From an uncultured Bacteroidales bacterium (GTDB lineage: Bacteria > Bacteroidota > Bacteroidia > Bacteroidales > WCHB1-69), in assembly GCA_905235135.1 (NCBI GenBank), contig CAJOKR010000022.1, positions 1 to 36,136 of the forward strand: a stretch of DNA of 36,136 nucleotides. The letters run 5' to 3'. The notes under the pieces were generated by a model. The model did no database searches. It was not told the origin of the DNA and saw only the letters and a list, made by a program, of their open reading frames with translations. Below are positions 1-10,536 of this stretch, piece by piece; positions within the stretch are counted from its first letter, which is position 1; every line of letters begins with the position of its first letter. Position numbers and translations under genes: made by a program.

Positions 1-3000
1 CGGCAGTTCATCGGCGCAGAGGGTGCTGTCGGCCTGCGCCGCGACGTTGTAAAGCACGGAGAGTTCGATGGTCAGGACGCTGTCGCAGCCCGCCGCGTTG
101 GAGAGATGCTGGATGTAGGTTCCTTCCCCGGCGTAAGTGCTGTCGTTCAGGGTGAGCGGCAGGTCGTTCTCCACGACGGTCACCAGCAACGTGCTGTCAG
201 TGGGGATGTTGACGGTCAAGGTAAGCGTAATCACACTGTCACAACCGTTTACCGTCGGCAAAGTGTCCACATACGTACCCGGTTCCGTGAGAATAATGCC
301 GAAGAAGTCCAAACTATCCCCCTGACACATCACGTGCGAGACAGGGGTGTCATATGTCGGATGCACGGTCAACGTCAAGGTGATGATGCTGTCGCAGCCA
401 TTCACCGTCGGCAGCGTATCTACGTATGTACCTGCTTCCGTAAGCGTATCGCCGAAGAAGTCGTAAATGTCGCCCTGGCACATCTCGTGGGTGATAGGCG
501 TGCTGTACGTCGGATGCACCGTCAACGTCAGGGTGATGATGCTGTCACAACCTTTCACCGTCGGCAACGTATCCACGTATGTACCCGATTCGGTGAGCTG
601 TAGGCCGAAAAAGTCGTAGATTTCCCCTTGGCATATCTCGTGCGAGACGGGGGTGTTGTAGGTTTCATGCACCGTCAACGTCAACGTGATGATACTGTCG
701 CATCCGTGTACTGTCGGCAAAGTGTCAAGATAGGTTCCCGTTTCTGTGAGGAGAACCCCGTAGAAATCGTAGCTTTCGCCCTGACACATCTCATGGAAAA
801 CTGGCGTGTTGTAGGTCGGATGCACGGTCAACGTCAAGGTGATGATGCTGTCGCAGCCATTCACCGTCAGCAGCGTATCCACGTAAGTACCTGCTTCCGT
901 AAGCGTATCGCCGAAGAAGTCGTAAATGTCGCCCTGGCACATCTCGTGGGTGACCGGCGTGTTGTACGTCAGATGCACCGTCAACGTCAGGGTGATGATG
1001 CTGTCGCAGCCATTCACCGTCGGCAACGTATCCACGTAAGTACCCGATTCGGTGAGCTGTGTGCCGAAAAAGTCGTAGGTTTCCCCTTGGCATATCTCAT
1101 GAGAGACGGGAGTGTTGTAGATTTCATGCACCGTCAACGTCAACGTGATGATACTGTCGCATCCGTGTACTGTCGGCAAGGTGTCAAAATAAGTACCCGT
1201 TTCTGTGAGAACAGTCCCGTAGAAATCGTAACTTTCGCCCTGACACATCTCATGGGAAACCGGCGTGTTGTACGTCGGATGCACCGTCAACGTCAAGGTG
1301 ATGATGCTGTCGCAGCCATTCACCGTCGGCAACGTATCCACGTATGTACCCGACTCCGTAAGCGTATCGCCGAAAAAGTCGTAAATATCGCCCTGGCACA
1401 TCTCGTGGGTTACCGGCGTGTTGTACGTCGGATGCACCGTCAACGTCAGGGTGATGATACTGTCGCAACCATCCACTGTCGGCAACGTATCCACGTATGT
1501 ACCCGATTCGGTAAGCGTATCACCGAAGAAGCAGTAGGTTTCGCCTTGACAGATTTCCTGTGCAATCGGCGTATGATAAGTATGGTTCACCGTCAAATGC
1601 AATGTCACCACAGAATCGCATCCTGCAGCATTTTCCAACACGAAGGTGGAGGTATCCGTACTTTCATAGTAGGTTATCCCGTCTATCCATGTCAGAGAGT
1701 CACATACCGTAAGCGAATCCACACCGAAAGTAGTCGGAATCACCATCAAGGTCATCACCACCGTGCTGTCCGCGCCAGTAGAGGCCGTCAGCACAGCACT
1801 TTGCGTACCCGCTGACGTGAACTCCACCTCGTTCCAAAGAACCGGGAGTTCCGACTGGCAGACGGTACTGTCCAGTATATTCTCCACATTTCCTAACATG
1901 AACAATTGGATCGTCAACGCGCTGTCGCAGCCCGCAGCATTCGTCAGAATCTGCGTGTAGGTGCCGGCAGAATCATACGTTTCCTCGTTCACCGCATACG
2001 GAAAATCATTCTCGAGCACAAAAACAGTCAACGTGTTTTCGGTCAATTCATTCACCGTGACCGTCATCACCACGATGCTGTCGCAATCGGTCGCATTTGT
2101 CAAAAACACCGTGTCTGTTCCAGCGTCTTCAAACGTCACTCCGTTCCAAAGAACCGGCAATTGGTTGCGACATACGACACTATCCAGTTCCACCGTGTCA
2201 GAATGGTTCACGGTCAACTGCATCGTCACCACACTGTCACAATCAAAAACATTGGTCAGCACCACGTCATAACTTCCTGAAACAGTATAATTTGAGTCAT
2301 ACCAAACCATCATGTCGCAAACCGTGGTATCGAACACAGTCTGATGCACGGGATTGGCCAACAATGTGAGATTCACCACACTGTCACATCCATAGACCGA
2401 GAAAAGGGTGATTTGGTAGTTGCCCGCTTCCGCCAACAGCGTGTCGTGATACGGATACGGGAAATCATTCTCACAGACAAGGATGGTGTCGGTCATTTCG
2501 TAAACAGGCATAAAAACGATTCCAAGCACGGTGGTGCTGTCGCAGCCATCGGAGGAGAGGCCATAATGGAAGAAGACATCGTTGGTGTCGGAGACATCGG
2601 TCAGCGTGAATCCGTAACGGTCATACGAGGTCTCACCCGCGCAAAGTGTATCGGAAAGCTGTACATAGCGGTAAGGATTCGGATAGACGGTCCGGCACCA
2701 GTTCAATTCCCCACAACCGCCCGTCGCCGAGACACATATCTCGAACGAATCGGCGTACGTAGCGAACATCAGCTCGATTTGATACGGATCCGACTGCGGC
2801 ATCACGAGGATACTATCTGACACCGTCCACACCACATTCGTCAATTCCGAAAGCGAATCTATGGAATAGACGTAACTACCTCCCTGACAAGGATATGGCT
2901 CACCCTCAATCGCAGGCGGATTGTCGGTATTCGGCGTAATCGACAGATGAAGAATCAGCAGACTGTCGCAACCAAAACTGGTTATCCCCGCCATCAGGGT

Positions 3001-6000
3001 ATCAACATAAAGACCTGTTTCCGTAGGTGTAATATCAAATCCGTAAGCGGTATAGTGGTTATTCACACATATCGTATCCTTCACAATGAAATAGTTGTCA
3101 AGCACCTCTAATTCTAACACGAAAGTGCTGTCGCAATATTCGCCGGGAATGGGAACCTGTCGTGTGAGAGTCTGGTGACCCGATTCCTCTGCCCAATAGT
3201 CAAAACCGTGCAACTGATACGAACTACCCTGGCATACCGTATCATAATAGGTAACCATCGGACCTGCCTTCACCCAAATTCTCGCATAAAGGCTCGTACA
3301 CATCACGAAGTCCCCATTGGTAATATAAAGCGTAGCCACGACATTGTAAACACCCGCTTCAGCAAAGCTATGCGTCGTCTCGCCAGCATTGACGTAGGGG
3401 CTCCCATCCCCGAAATCCCACACCACGCTGTCGCAAGGGTAATTCACGTATGTGCTGAAATCAATGGGCTCATAGGGACAGAATTTCAGGTCGGAAGGAA
3501 GTTCCGTATTAAGCACCCCATTCACATAGAGCAACTCCTTGAGAGGCACGGCCTTGGAACCGACAGCGTAGCCATACGACTCATGGTAGCCCAAACCGTA
3601 GCAATGCGCGATAAACCCGCCTTCGCAATGGAGACGGTGCGTGCCGTTCGCAATATTGCGGCGTGTGAACATCAAATCAGGAGTACCGCTCAGGGGCGTA
3701 AATTGGCCACCAATATTCACCCCGTCAAGCGTCACATCATTCACAAAAGTAGAGGGTATCACAATGTTGACATAATGTTCGGAGATACCCGGAGAATAGA
3801 ATGTGGAGAAAGTGATATCGTTGAGTTTCTGCTCCGTAGGGGGAATCCAAATCATGGAGGGGTCGCTCTTCTCCTGCGGGTTCCCCTGCATAGCACCCGC
3901 GATGTAGAGATAGACCCCGACAGGTTTTGACGACTCCAGATAGCAACTGCCTTCCGTAGCCGATATTTCAAACTCGTAGGTTTGATACGACTGCAACGTA
4001 GTCAACAGGAGTCCGTTTTTGCGAATCTCGGTGTTGTCGCGCAAAGCAGTCACACGCACACGGTCGAAATTCTGGCTCTGAGTGGTAGTGATAGCGAAAG
4101 CGCGGCCCCAGAAGTTCGTCCCCACGGCTTGTTCCACCAAGTGGTCGGTATAGGAGTTACCCGAAGGCACCAATGCGCAGACATTACCGTTGAAGACGGC
4201 CACCGGTTTCTCATCGTGTACTTGGATTATCGTTCCAGAAAGATCGCCGAGCACACCGCCATACTGGGATATGCCGAGATATGTCTGTCCCTGCTGCAGG
4301 GTCACGCTGAACGTCTGTTGGGCCGGATGACCACCCTGCAACGCCCGCGACGGCGTGATGTCCACCACCGTGTTGTCCTCGGTGGCCACAATCACAAACT
4401 CGGCGTTCATCATCGGCGTGTAAGTCTGCAGCACATACTCATCTGACAAAGCGTCCTCAGGCAGCACAAAAGTCACATCGAAGCTGCTGACATTGTAGTT
4501 CGCCGCAAAGAGCGACACAGAATCCGAGGTCTCTACCAGCAACCCGTAATCACCCACCATATCCGGATAAGGAGAATATGCCTTATCAAGGGGTATGGAA
4601 ACAGTTGTCACAGAATGATCGGCTACGGAGAACGACATGTTCCAACCCGTATTCGGGTTGCTCACCATGCCCGTGCAGGCCTCCTCAGCCGAGACACGCA
4701 ACGTGAGCGTGGGAGGGCGGAAGTGGTTGCGCAGGTACGACAGCCAAAATTTCGTACCCATGGAAGCGGGCGCTCCCAATGTGTCACTCAAGATAATGGG
4801 TGGTGTCACCATCACAGTATCCACTTGCAAACATTCGCCTCCGTTGCTGGCAGTAACAGTATATTGCGTGGCCATAAGCGGAGACACCTGTACCGTATTG
4901 GTATCTTCATTGGTATGCGACCAGTAGTAATGTTGCGCCCCAGGGGTGGCCGTCAGCAGAAAGTAGTAGCCTTGACAGTTGTCGGTGGTCACCTGCGTGG
5001 CCGTCAGCGACACAGCCACATCGTTGAACGAATGCTCGTATGCACCCTGATCCACAATGTTGGCACATGAAATGCGAGCCTCGTCCTTGATGTCCGTTTC
5101 CCAGGCCACCCACTGGTTGTCACCTGCATCCACGGCAGGAGAATTCGACGGCAGCAAATAGTTATTCTGTTCGTTCACAAACACGTTCGGCTGGTCGGTG
5201 AGCATATTGTGGTCGCCGGTATAATAACCCGTCACATTCTGCGTGGTGGAGGCGTTATGGATGATGATGTTGTTATATAACCGAAGTATTTGACTGGAAT
5301 CCACATTGGTCATCCCAATTGTGTCACCCAATACCGCATACGATTCTATAGTCTCACTTGAAGAGAGTTCATAAGCACCAATATCCACAATTTCTTGGAA
5401 AATGCGTTCCTTCTTATCCAAATCTATCGCCCAACTCACACAGGAATTGTCACCTTGATTGATGGCTGGAGTATGATTGAGCGGCCGGTAGTCGAAAACA
5501 GGATGCCTGAACAAAGTGTCATTATCCTCCACTATATTGTTCGCAGGAACAGAATCCAAATTCAGATTCTCGACCAACGGATTGTTGATAATGATGTTAT
5601 TGCACAGCGTCAAAGAGAAGCTATCCTCGGCTAAAAGTGCGAAAGCAGAATCCTGATATGTCCATAATTCAAACGCACCGATATCAATGATTTCATAGAA
5701 GACACGGGGGCCTCCAGTCAAATCGGCGAGAAGCGAGCAGCAAGAATTATTGCCTTGGTTAATGGCCAACGAATGGTTTTTAGGCCGGAAATCATAGACC
5801 GAATGGCGGAATAAGGTGTCATTGTCCTCGACAATATTGTTATCTGGAACAGAATCCAAATTCAAATTATCAAGATATGTATTATTGATAATGATGTTGT
5901 TACACAGCACCAGCGAAACACTGTCCTCGGCAAAAAGCGCAAATGCAGAATCTTGATGCATACGCGGTTCAAAAGCTCCGATGTCTATCACCTCATCATA

Positions 6001-9000
6001 AATGCGCGATAGTCCAGAAATATCCGTAGCAAGGGGGCAGCACGGATTACTACCGTGGTTGACCGCCAATGACTGCGGCATCGGCTGATAGTCATAGGTA
6101 CTATTGACAAAAATGTCGTCACTGTTGACTATGATGTTATATGCTGTATCTACCTCTGCATTGGTGTTTTCCGCAATTGAATTATTGATCACAATATTGT
6201 TGCAGAGCACAAGCTGATGCTCGGATTTTTGCAAAACGGCAAAAACGGTGTCTTCTGCCGAAATCGTGAGTTCGAATGCACCTAAATCAATGGTGTCAGC
6301 GAAAATTCGGACAGCATCCTTCAAATCGGATTCCAACGGGTTGCAACTGTTGTCGCCGGCGTTAATCACAGCACTATGCTCACGCAATGTAAAATCATTA
6401 ATATTGTTTTTGAACACCAAATCATTATCCACCAGCAAGTTATTTCCAGACGTACCCCAATCATTGACGGGCAAATCGCATTGGTTGTGGATGACAATAT
6501 TGTTACAAAGATGCAACGTATGTCCTTCATGCTCAATAACCGCATAAATGGTATCCGTAGCCTTGCGTACCAGTTCGAACGCACCAACGTCAATAGTGTC
6601 GGCATAGATCCGGTCGTTTTCAAACAAATCCACAGTCAAAGGACAACAGGCATTGTTACCGAAGTTGATTGCGGCACACTCCTCTCTCGGACGGAAATCC
6701 AGAACATCATCCCGGAAAATCAAGTTATTATCTATCAAAAGATTGTTGCCAGGCGTATTCAGGTCATTCACGCTAAATGCATTGACATTATTGATAATGA
6801 TGTTGTTACACACCGTCATCTGATGCTGTTCTAGTTGATACACCGCCACAAAATTGTCAAATGGCAAATACTCAAACGCGCCAATATCTATCGTATCTAA
6901 TATAATACGGTCGTGATTGTCAATATCTTGGGAGAGATTGTTGCAATCGTTGCGACCTCCATTCACCGCTATGGACAAAGGATTCAGCCGAAAATCGGCG
7001 CACGGGTCGCGGAAAAGCAAATTAGTGTCCGTCACCAAGTTATGATAAGCGGGAGACAAACCGAAAGTAGTATTCGTGTTGGCGGCGAAAACGCTGTTCA
7101 CAATGATGTTGTTGCAAAGATAAAGACTTGCATGGGAATTCTCATAAACAATGGCGTTGTAGTCAGGATTCATGTAGCCACCCCAATCTCCGCCACTGTC
7201 GCCGCCACCGGCATAATGGTTCGTATCTTGCTCTATATATACCTCATACGCACCAATGTCAATGCGCCCATTCATAATGCGCTTCACCGTATCCAAGTCG
7301 GTAGGCAACCCATTGCAGGAGTTTTGCCCGGCATCCACCGCATCACAGTGCATCAATGGTCTGAAATCCAGAAGATTGTCACGAAAGACCACCACCTGAT
7401 CATTGACAATGTTGTTGTTCGGCACGCCAATGAGATTGACATTTGGGGTCCACGGCGAGTTCAAAATCACGACATTGTTGCATAACGAGAGTGAACTTCC
7501 AACATCTTGATAGACAATGGAATTACTGTAATCGATATAAATCTCGAAAGCACCAAAGTCTATCACTTCGTGAAGAATGCGGGTGGAATCCTGCATGTCC
7601 CTTTCCCACGACGAGCAGCTGTTCAAACCGGCATCTACCGCCGGCGAGTAGGGTTTGAGCTGAAAGTTGGTCCTATTGTGCTGGAAAACATTGTTGCTGT
7701 TTGTCACCAAATTATGATTCGACACAGCCACATTGATATTCGTGTCCGTATAGTTGTTGATAATGATGTTGTTGCAGATATTGAGACTGTCGCCCTCTTC
7801 CTGCCAGAAAGGATAACCCTTGTGTTCGTAACCGTCAGGCCGCTCGAATGCGCCCAAATCCACCGAGGCTCCGTATTTTCGCCGATCATCCTTGATATCG
7901 ACGGAAGTCTGCATACAGCCGTCGTCCCCCGCATCAATGGCTGGCGAACCGAAAATCAGCACAAAATCGCGCCATGTGTTTATAAATAACCCCGTCACCG
8001 TGTTGGAAACCATATTGTAAGGCGGAACAGTGACATTCACGTTGGAGTCGGCACTGTTGTGGACGATAATGTTGTTGCAGAAATTCAAATCGCCCCCCTC
8101 TTCCACAAACACGGGCCACACCACCTCGTTCTGTTCCTCACTCACATAACGTTCGAACACGCCAATATCCACCGCCGCACCGCAAACACGCGCCTCGCCC
8201 TTCATATCGGTTTCGGTCTGCACACAACTGTTGTCACCACCATCGTCCGCAAGCGTGTTGGGACGGGTGCGGTAGTCGTTCTTGTAGTGGAAGAAGAGCC
8301 CTGAAAGGCTGTCTCCCACGATATTGTTGGGTGACACATCCACGTTGACTTGATGTCCGGGAACGTTGTACAGCACGATATTGTTGCAGAAGTTGAGGTC
8401 GCCACCTGGTACGGCATACACCACAAAGCCCGTGTCAGCGCGGGGTTCGGCCACATAACGCTCGAAGACACCGATTTCCACCGCCGCGCCACCCAAACGA
8501 GGTTCGCCCTTCAGGTCGGTTTCCGTCTGCACGCAGCTGTTGTCACCGCCTTCATCGGCTAACGATCCCGGCTTCACGCGGTAGTCGTTCTCCCAGTTCA
8601 TGAACACATCCACCGTGTCTCCGAAGATGTTATTGGACGGCACGGTCACATTGGCCACCACATTGCTGCTGTCGGCGCGGTTGTAGAGCGCAATGTTGTT
8701 ACAGATGTTGAGATTGCCTCCCTCCTCTTGATAAAACGGATAGGTGAGCCGATAGGGGACGAAGATGCGCGGGTACTCGAACGCGCCCAATTCTACGGTA
8801 TCATTGAAGAGGCGCGGCTTGCCTTGCAGGTCGAACAGCCAAGTCACCACCGCATTGTAGCCTTGTCCGTAAACTAACGGATGGTACGCGGGACGGAAGT
8901 CGTTGTTCACGTGCGAGAAGATGTCGGGGTGATAGCCGAAGAGGTTGTTGGAGGCCCAGTCGGAGTAGTCTTGAAGGCTGTCGCCGTTGTTGACCACGAT

Positions 9001-9120
9001 ATTGTTATAGACAGACAACGAGCCGCCGCCCTCCTGCAGGAGGGCACGACCGTTCTGCGCCCGCCCGTGGCACACCACGAGCAGAAGCCCGAACAACAAT
9101 ATCCACAACCGTCTAACCAT
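1..9120 (-). CDS. Giant secreted adhesin-like protein (partial, N-terminal 3040 codons)
   Basis: One uninterrupted frame runs from the ATG at 9120 to the window edge, so at least 3040 residues are encoded and the C-terminus is missing. It opens with a signal peptide (MVRRLWILLFGLLLVVCHGRAQ). Residues about 20-1360 hold 13 units of about 100 residues, each with a CNNI(I/V)(I/V)NN-like strand, an NSC element and a closing DIGA(Y/F)E, as in right-handed beta-helix surface proteins. Residues about 1500-1850 resemble the IgGFc-binding N-terminal domain (stretches such as VVDITPSRA and KPVAVFNGN). A PKD-like segment (VVWDFGDGSPYVNAGETTHS) follows near 1890. From about 1970 on come repeats around GCDS and CQG(E/D). 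It lies 16 bp after the last FISUMP gene and is probably cotranscribed. An extracellular adhesin or matrix role is inferred. A sorting signal, for example a type IX C-terminal domain, would lie outside the window. Confidence 0.9.
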   Translation of the reverse strand, partial: MVRRLWILLFGLLLVVCHGRAQNGRALLQEGGGSLSVYNNIVVNNGDSLQDYSDWASNNLFGYHPDIFSHVNNDFRPAYHPLVYGQGYNAVVTWLFDLQGKPRLFNDTVELGAFEYPRIFVPYRLTYPFYQEEGGNLNICNNIALYNRADSSNVVANVTVPSNNIFGDTVDVFMNWENDYRVKPGSLADEGGDNSCVQTETDLKGEPRLGGAAVEIGVFERYVAEPRADTGFVVYAVPGGDLNFCNNIVLYNVPGHQVNVDVSPNNIVGDSLSGLFFHYKNDYRTRPNTLADDGGDNSCVQTETDMKGEARVCGAAVDIGVFERYVSEEQNEVVWPVFVEEGGDLNFCNNIIVHNSADSNVNVTVPPYNMVSNTVTGLFINTWRDFVLIFGSPAIDAGDDGCMQTSVDIKDDRRKYGASVDLGAFERPDGYEHKGYPFWQEEGDSLNICNNIIINNYTDTNINVAVSNHNLVTNSNNVFQHNRTNFQLKPYSPAVDAGLNSCSSWERDMQDSTRILHEVIDFGAFEIYIDYSNSIVYQDVGSSLSLCNNVVILNSPWTPNVNLIGVPNNNIVNDQVVVFRDNLLDFRPLMHCDAVDAGQNSCNGLPTDLDTVKRIMNGRIDIGAYEVYIEQDTNHYAGGGDSGGDWGGYMNPDYNAIVYENSHASLYLCNNIIVNSVFAANTNTTFGLSPAYHNLVTDTNLLFRDPCADFRLNPLSIAVNGGRNDCNNLSQDIDNHDRIILDTIDIGAFEYLPFDNFVAVYQLEQHQMTVCNNIIINNVNAFSVNDLNTPGNNLLIDNNLIFRDDVLDFRPREECAAINFGNNACCPLTVDLFENDRIYADTIDVGAFELVRKATDTIYAVIEHEGHTLHLCNNIVIHNQCDLPVNDWGTSGNNLLVDNDLVFKNNINDFTLREHSAVINAGDNSCNPLESDLKDAVRIFADTIDLGAFELTISAEDTVFAVLQKSEHQLVLCNNIVINNSIAENTNAEVDTAYNIIVNSDDIFVNSTYDYQPMPQSLAVNHGSNPCCPLATDISGLSRIYDEVIDIGAFEPRMHQDSAFALFAEDSVSLVLCNNIIINNTYLDNLNLDSVPDNNIVEDNDTLFRHSVYDFRPKNHSLAINQGNNSCCSLLADLTGGPRVFYEIIDIGAFELWTYQDSAFALLAEDSFSLTLCNNIIINNPLVENLNLDSVPANNIVEDNDTLFRHPVFDYRPLNHTPAINQGDNSCVSWAIDLDKKERIFQEIVDIGAYELSSSETIESYAVLGDTIGMTNVDSSQILRLYNNIIIHNASTTQNVTGYYTGDHNMLTDQPNVFVNEQNNYLLPSNSPAVDAGDNQWVAWETDIKDEARISCANIVDQGAYEHSFNDVAVSLTATQVTTDNCQGYYFLLTATPGAQHYYWSHTNEDTNTVQVSPLMATQYTVTASNGGECLQVDTVMVTPPIILSDTLGAPASMGTKFWLSYLRNHFRPPTLTLRVSAEEACTGMVSNPNTGWNMSFSVADHSVTTVSIPLDKAYSPYPDMVGDYGLLVETSDSVSLFAANYNVSSFDVTFVLPEDALSDEYVLQTYTPMMNAEFVIVATEDNTVVDITPSRALQGGHPAQQTFSVTLQQGQTYLGISQYGGVLGDLSGTIIQVHDEKPVAVFNGNVCALVPSGNSYTDHLVEQAVGTNFWGRAFAITTTQSQNFDRVRVTALRDNTEIRKNGLLLTTLQSYQTYEFEISATEGSCYLESSKPVGVYLYIAGAMQGNPQEKSDPSMIWIPPTEQKLNDITFSTFYSPGISEHYVNIVIPSTFVNDVTLDGVNIGGQFTPLSGTPDLMFTRRNIANGTHRLHCEGGFIAHCYGLGYHESYGYAVGSKAVPLKELLYVNGVLNTELPSDLKFCPYEPIDFSTYVNYPCDSVVWDFGDGSPYVNAGETTHSFAEAGVYNVVATLYITNGDFVMCTSLYARIWVKAGPMVTYYDTVCQGSSYQLHGFDYWAEESGHQTLTRQVPIPGEYCDSTFVLELEVLDNYFIVKDTICVNNHYTAYGFDITPTETGLYVDTLMAGITSFGCDSLLILHLSITPNTDNPPAIEGEPYPCQGGSYVYSIDSLSELTNVVWTVSDSILVMPQSDPYQIELMFATYADSFEICVSATGGCGELNWCRTVYPNPYRYVQLSDTLCAGETSYDRYGFTLTDVSDTNDVFFHYGLSSDGCDSTTVLGIVFMPVYEMTDTILVCENDFPYPYHDTLLAEAGNYQITLFSVYGCDSVVNLTLLANPVHQTVFDTTVCDMMVWYDSNYTVSGSYDVVLTNVFDCDSVVTMQLTVNHSDTVELDSVVCRNQLPVLWNGVTFEDAGTDTVFLTNATDCDSIVVMTVTVNELTENTLTVFVLENDFPYAVNEETYDSAGTYTQILTNAAGCDSALTIQLFMLGNVENILDSTVCQSELPVLWNEVEFTSAGTQSAVLTASTGADSTVVMTLMVIPTTFGVDSLTVCDSLTWIDGITYYESTDTSTFVLENAAGCDSVVTLHLTVNHTYHTPIAQEICQGETYCFFGDTLTESGTYVDTLPTVDGCDSIITLTLTVHPTYNTPVTHEMCQGDIYDFFGDTLTESGTYVDTLPTVNGCDSIITLTLTVHPTYNTPVSHEMCQGESYDFYGTVLTETGTYFDTLPTVHGCDSIITLTLTVHEIYNTPVSHEICQGETYDFFGTQLTESGTYVDTLPTVNGCDSIITLTLTVHLTYNTPVTHEMCQGDIYDFFGDTLTEAGTYVDTLLTVNGCDSIITLTLTVHPTYNTPVFHEMCQGESYDFYGVLLTETGTYLDTLPTVHGCDSIITLTLTVHETYNTPVSHEICQGEIYDFFGLQLTESGTYVDTLPTVKGCDSIITLTLTVHPTYSTPITHEMCQGDIYDFFGDTLTEAGTYVDTLPTVNGCDSIITLTLTVHPTYDTPVSHVMCQGDSLDFFGIILTEPGTYVDTLPTVNGCDSVITLTLTVNIPTDSTLLVTVVENDLPLTLNDSTYAGEGTYIQHLSNAAGCDSVLTIELSVLYNVAAQADSTLCADELP
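190..1620 (-). repeat. 153-bp coding tandem repeat array
   Basis: Nine near-identical 153-bp (51-residue) units inside the giant gene. The serine codon of each GCDS motif falls at 235, 388, 541, 694, 847, 1000, 1153, 1306 and 1459, exactly 153 bp apart. The next one, at 1612, belongs to a diverged unit. Each unit carries CQG(D/E), YDF(F/Y)G, LTE(S/A/T)GTY and GCDSIITLTLTV. A second periodicity of 459 bp (three units) is visible: units at 388 and 847 match each other best, as do 541 with 1000 and 694 with 1153. Towards the N-terminus the repeats become diverged and unequal in length. Confidence 0.9.
5040..9060 (-). repeat. Thirteen beta-helix repeat units in the giant protein
   Basis: NNI-type motifs recur near 9004, 8690, 8380, 8070, 7760, 7470, 7110, 6800, 6500, 6195, 5895, 5595 and 5270, a spacing of roughly 300-350 bp. 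Each unit reads: NNI strand, short loop, second NNIV or NNLV strand, a D(F/Y)RP-like segment, A(I/V)(D/N)xGxNSC, then R followed by (I/V)D(I/L)GA(Y/F)E. The two units around 5600-6000 are the most alike. The N-terminal units are visibly more GC-rich than the central ones. Confidence 0.8.
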
Positions 9121-9136
9121 TAGGGATTTTCGCTAT

Positions 9137-10471
9137 TTAGTCTTTTACGCAACGGACGGAGCCAGCATAGTTTCTGTTTCCTTGCCAACCGTACCCAGAG
9201 TGATCTTCCGGAGCATCGTAAGACAAGGTTTGACCGTTAGAATTTAATACTGCATAAGTATAAGCCTGATGTGAACCTGTTTGTGTGGATGTCACAAAAT
9301 AGGAATATGTGTACATATACGCATAGCCATAATAATAATATCCCGTTGGTTGAGCATTGAAAAGTGAACGATTATTAGCTGACAAATCATTACCGACTGC
9401 ACACCCAGTTGTAGAAGATACCCAATACAGAGTTGAAGCCAACGATTTAGCCACATACGTGGCATTACCTCCACAACAGTTTTCATCATCGTACGACAAA
9501 AAAGTGACCAACTGTTCAAACTCTGCTTTTGAAGGAAGGTGCCAGCCATTAGGACAGACTCCTTGCACACCGCTTGGATTAGTATTGGATTGGCCAGAAC
9601 CATGCATCGCATTAGTCCATGCATATAATAAACCAAATATGCGTGTTTCCGCTGCGGAAGTTCCAGGGTTATAATACGAGACCGAAATACCATCGGCATA
9701 GTGTGTCGTCCTGAGGTTCTCGCGCATCCAGCACTGCTCGCCGATGACCACGGTCTCGTAGAGGTTGCCGTCATAGTCGGCAACGGTACCACAGTGGGTG
9801 CCGGAGTTCTGGGTGATGGTGTTGTTGACCACATCGCCGGTGGTGCCCGCCACGCCAAAGCCGTTGTCGGCACGGTTGTAGCTCACCACGCAGTTGAGCA
9901 ATTTGCCGTTGTTCTGCACGTAGGCCCCGCCTCCCTTGGCTTGGGTGGTGTCGGCGGTATTGTAAGCCAAATTGTTGAGCAACACGCAGTGCGAAACCGT
10001 GCCACCATCGATGAGCACGCCCGCGCCGTTGCCGCTCGTGCGCCCGTGCTTCACAATGCAGCCCTCCAAGCGTCCGCCTGCACTCACCGTAGCCACGCGG
10101 TGCGTGTAACCGCCGTCAAGAATCGTGACCTTGCTTGTATTCGTCCAGTTGCTGTTGGTGCCCGGATAGAGCCGCTGCGTCTGGTCCGTACCGGTGCTGC
10201 CTGCCGCGTAGCCGCCGATCACCGTCACGTTGGGATAGACCGTCACCTCTGCCGGCATGGCATACAAGCCCACCTTTACATGGATGACGGCACCGCCCGT
10301 GGCGTTCTGTGCAATGGTGAGCGCACTCGCCAATGTCAGCTTGGCGGTCTCCCACGTCAATCCGTTGCTGCTGTCGTCACCCGTCGTGGCAACGAACAGG
10401 TGCGCCTGCGCCTGGGCGAGCATTCCCCATCCCATCAGCAGCATGATCCATATTATTGTTCTTTTGTTCAT
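9137..10471 (-). CDS. Secreted beta-helix protein with C-terminal FISUMP domain (paralogue 4)
   Basis: 444 residues with a clear signal peptide (MNKRTIIWIMLLMGWGMLAQAQ). Residues about 25-225 form a parallel beta-helix-like domain starting FVATTGDDSSNGLTWETAK. Residues about 227-444 are a Fibrobacter succinogenes major paralogous (FISUMP, TIGR02145-type) domain, marked by DYDGNLYETVVIGEQCWMRE, NLRTTHYADG, GVCPNGWHLPS and a terminal SVRCVKD-like motif. It is the last of four tandem paralogues and sits 16 bp before the giant adhesin gene. The FISUMP function is not known; a surface-exposed role is inferred from the signal peptide and architecture. The FISUMP-coding 3' part is much more AT-rich than the helix-coding part. 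Confidence 0.9.
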   Translation of the reverse strand: MNKRTIIWIMLLMGWGMLAQAQAHLFVATTGDDSSNGLTWETAKLTLASALTIAQNATGGAVIHVKVGLYAMPAEVTVYPNVTVIGGYAAGSTGTDQTQRLYPGTNSNWTNTSKVTILDGGYTHRVATVSAGGRLEGCIVKHGRTSGNGAGVLIDGGTVSHCVLLNNLAYNTADTTQAKGGGAYVQNNGKLLNCVVSYNRADNGFGVAGTTGDVVNNTITQNSGTHCGTVADYDGNLYETVVIGEQCWMRENLRTTHYADGISVSYYNPGTSAAETRIFGLLYAWTNAMHGSGQSNTNPSGVQGVCPNGWHLPSKAEFEQLVTFLSYDDENCCGGNATYVAKSLASTLYWVSSTTGCAVGNDLSANNRSLFNAQPTGYYYYGYAYMYTYSYFVTSTQTGSHQAYTYAVLNSNGQTLSYDAPEDHSGYGWQGNRNYAGSVRCVKD

Positions 10472-10536
10472 ATTGATGATTTTTTTATTTCTGTTGATTT
10501 CTCACATTGCGGTTATCGCCATGTGTGGGGTTATTC

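Noticed and set aside
190-1620. CRISPR array
   Set aside because: The 153-bp units are contiguous, in frame and coding, with no spacer/repeat alternation and no cas genes.
628-1815. 395-residue plus-strand open frame with HRQRQGDDAV-type repeats
   Set aside because: It is the antisense of the 153-bp coding array. Its repeats mirror the minus-strand GCDS units, and the minus frame is open for over 9 kb with a signal peptide and domain structure.
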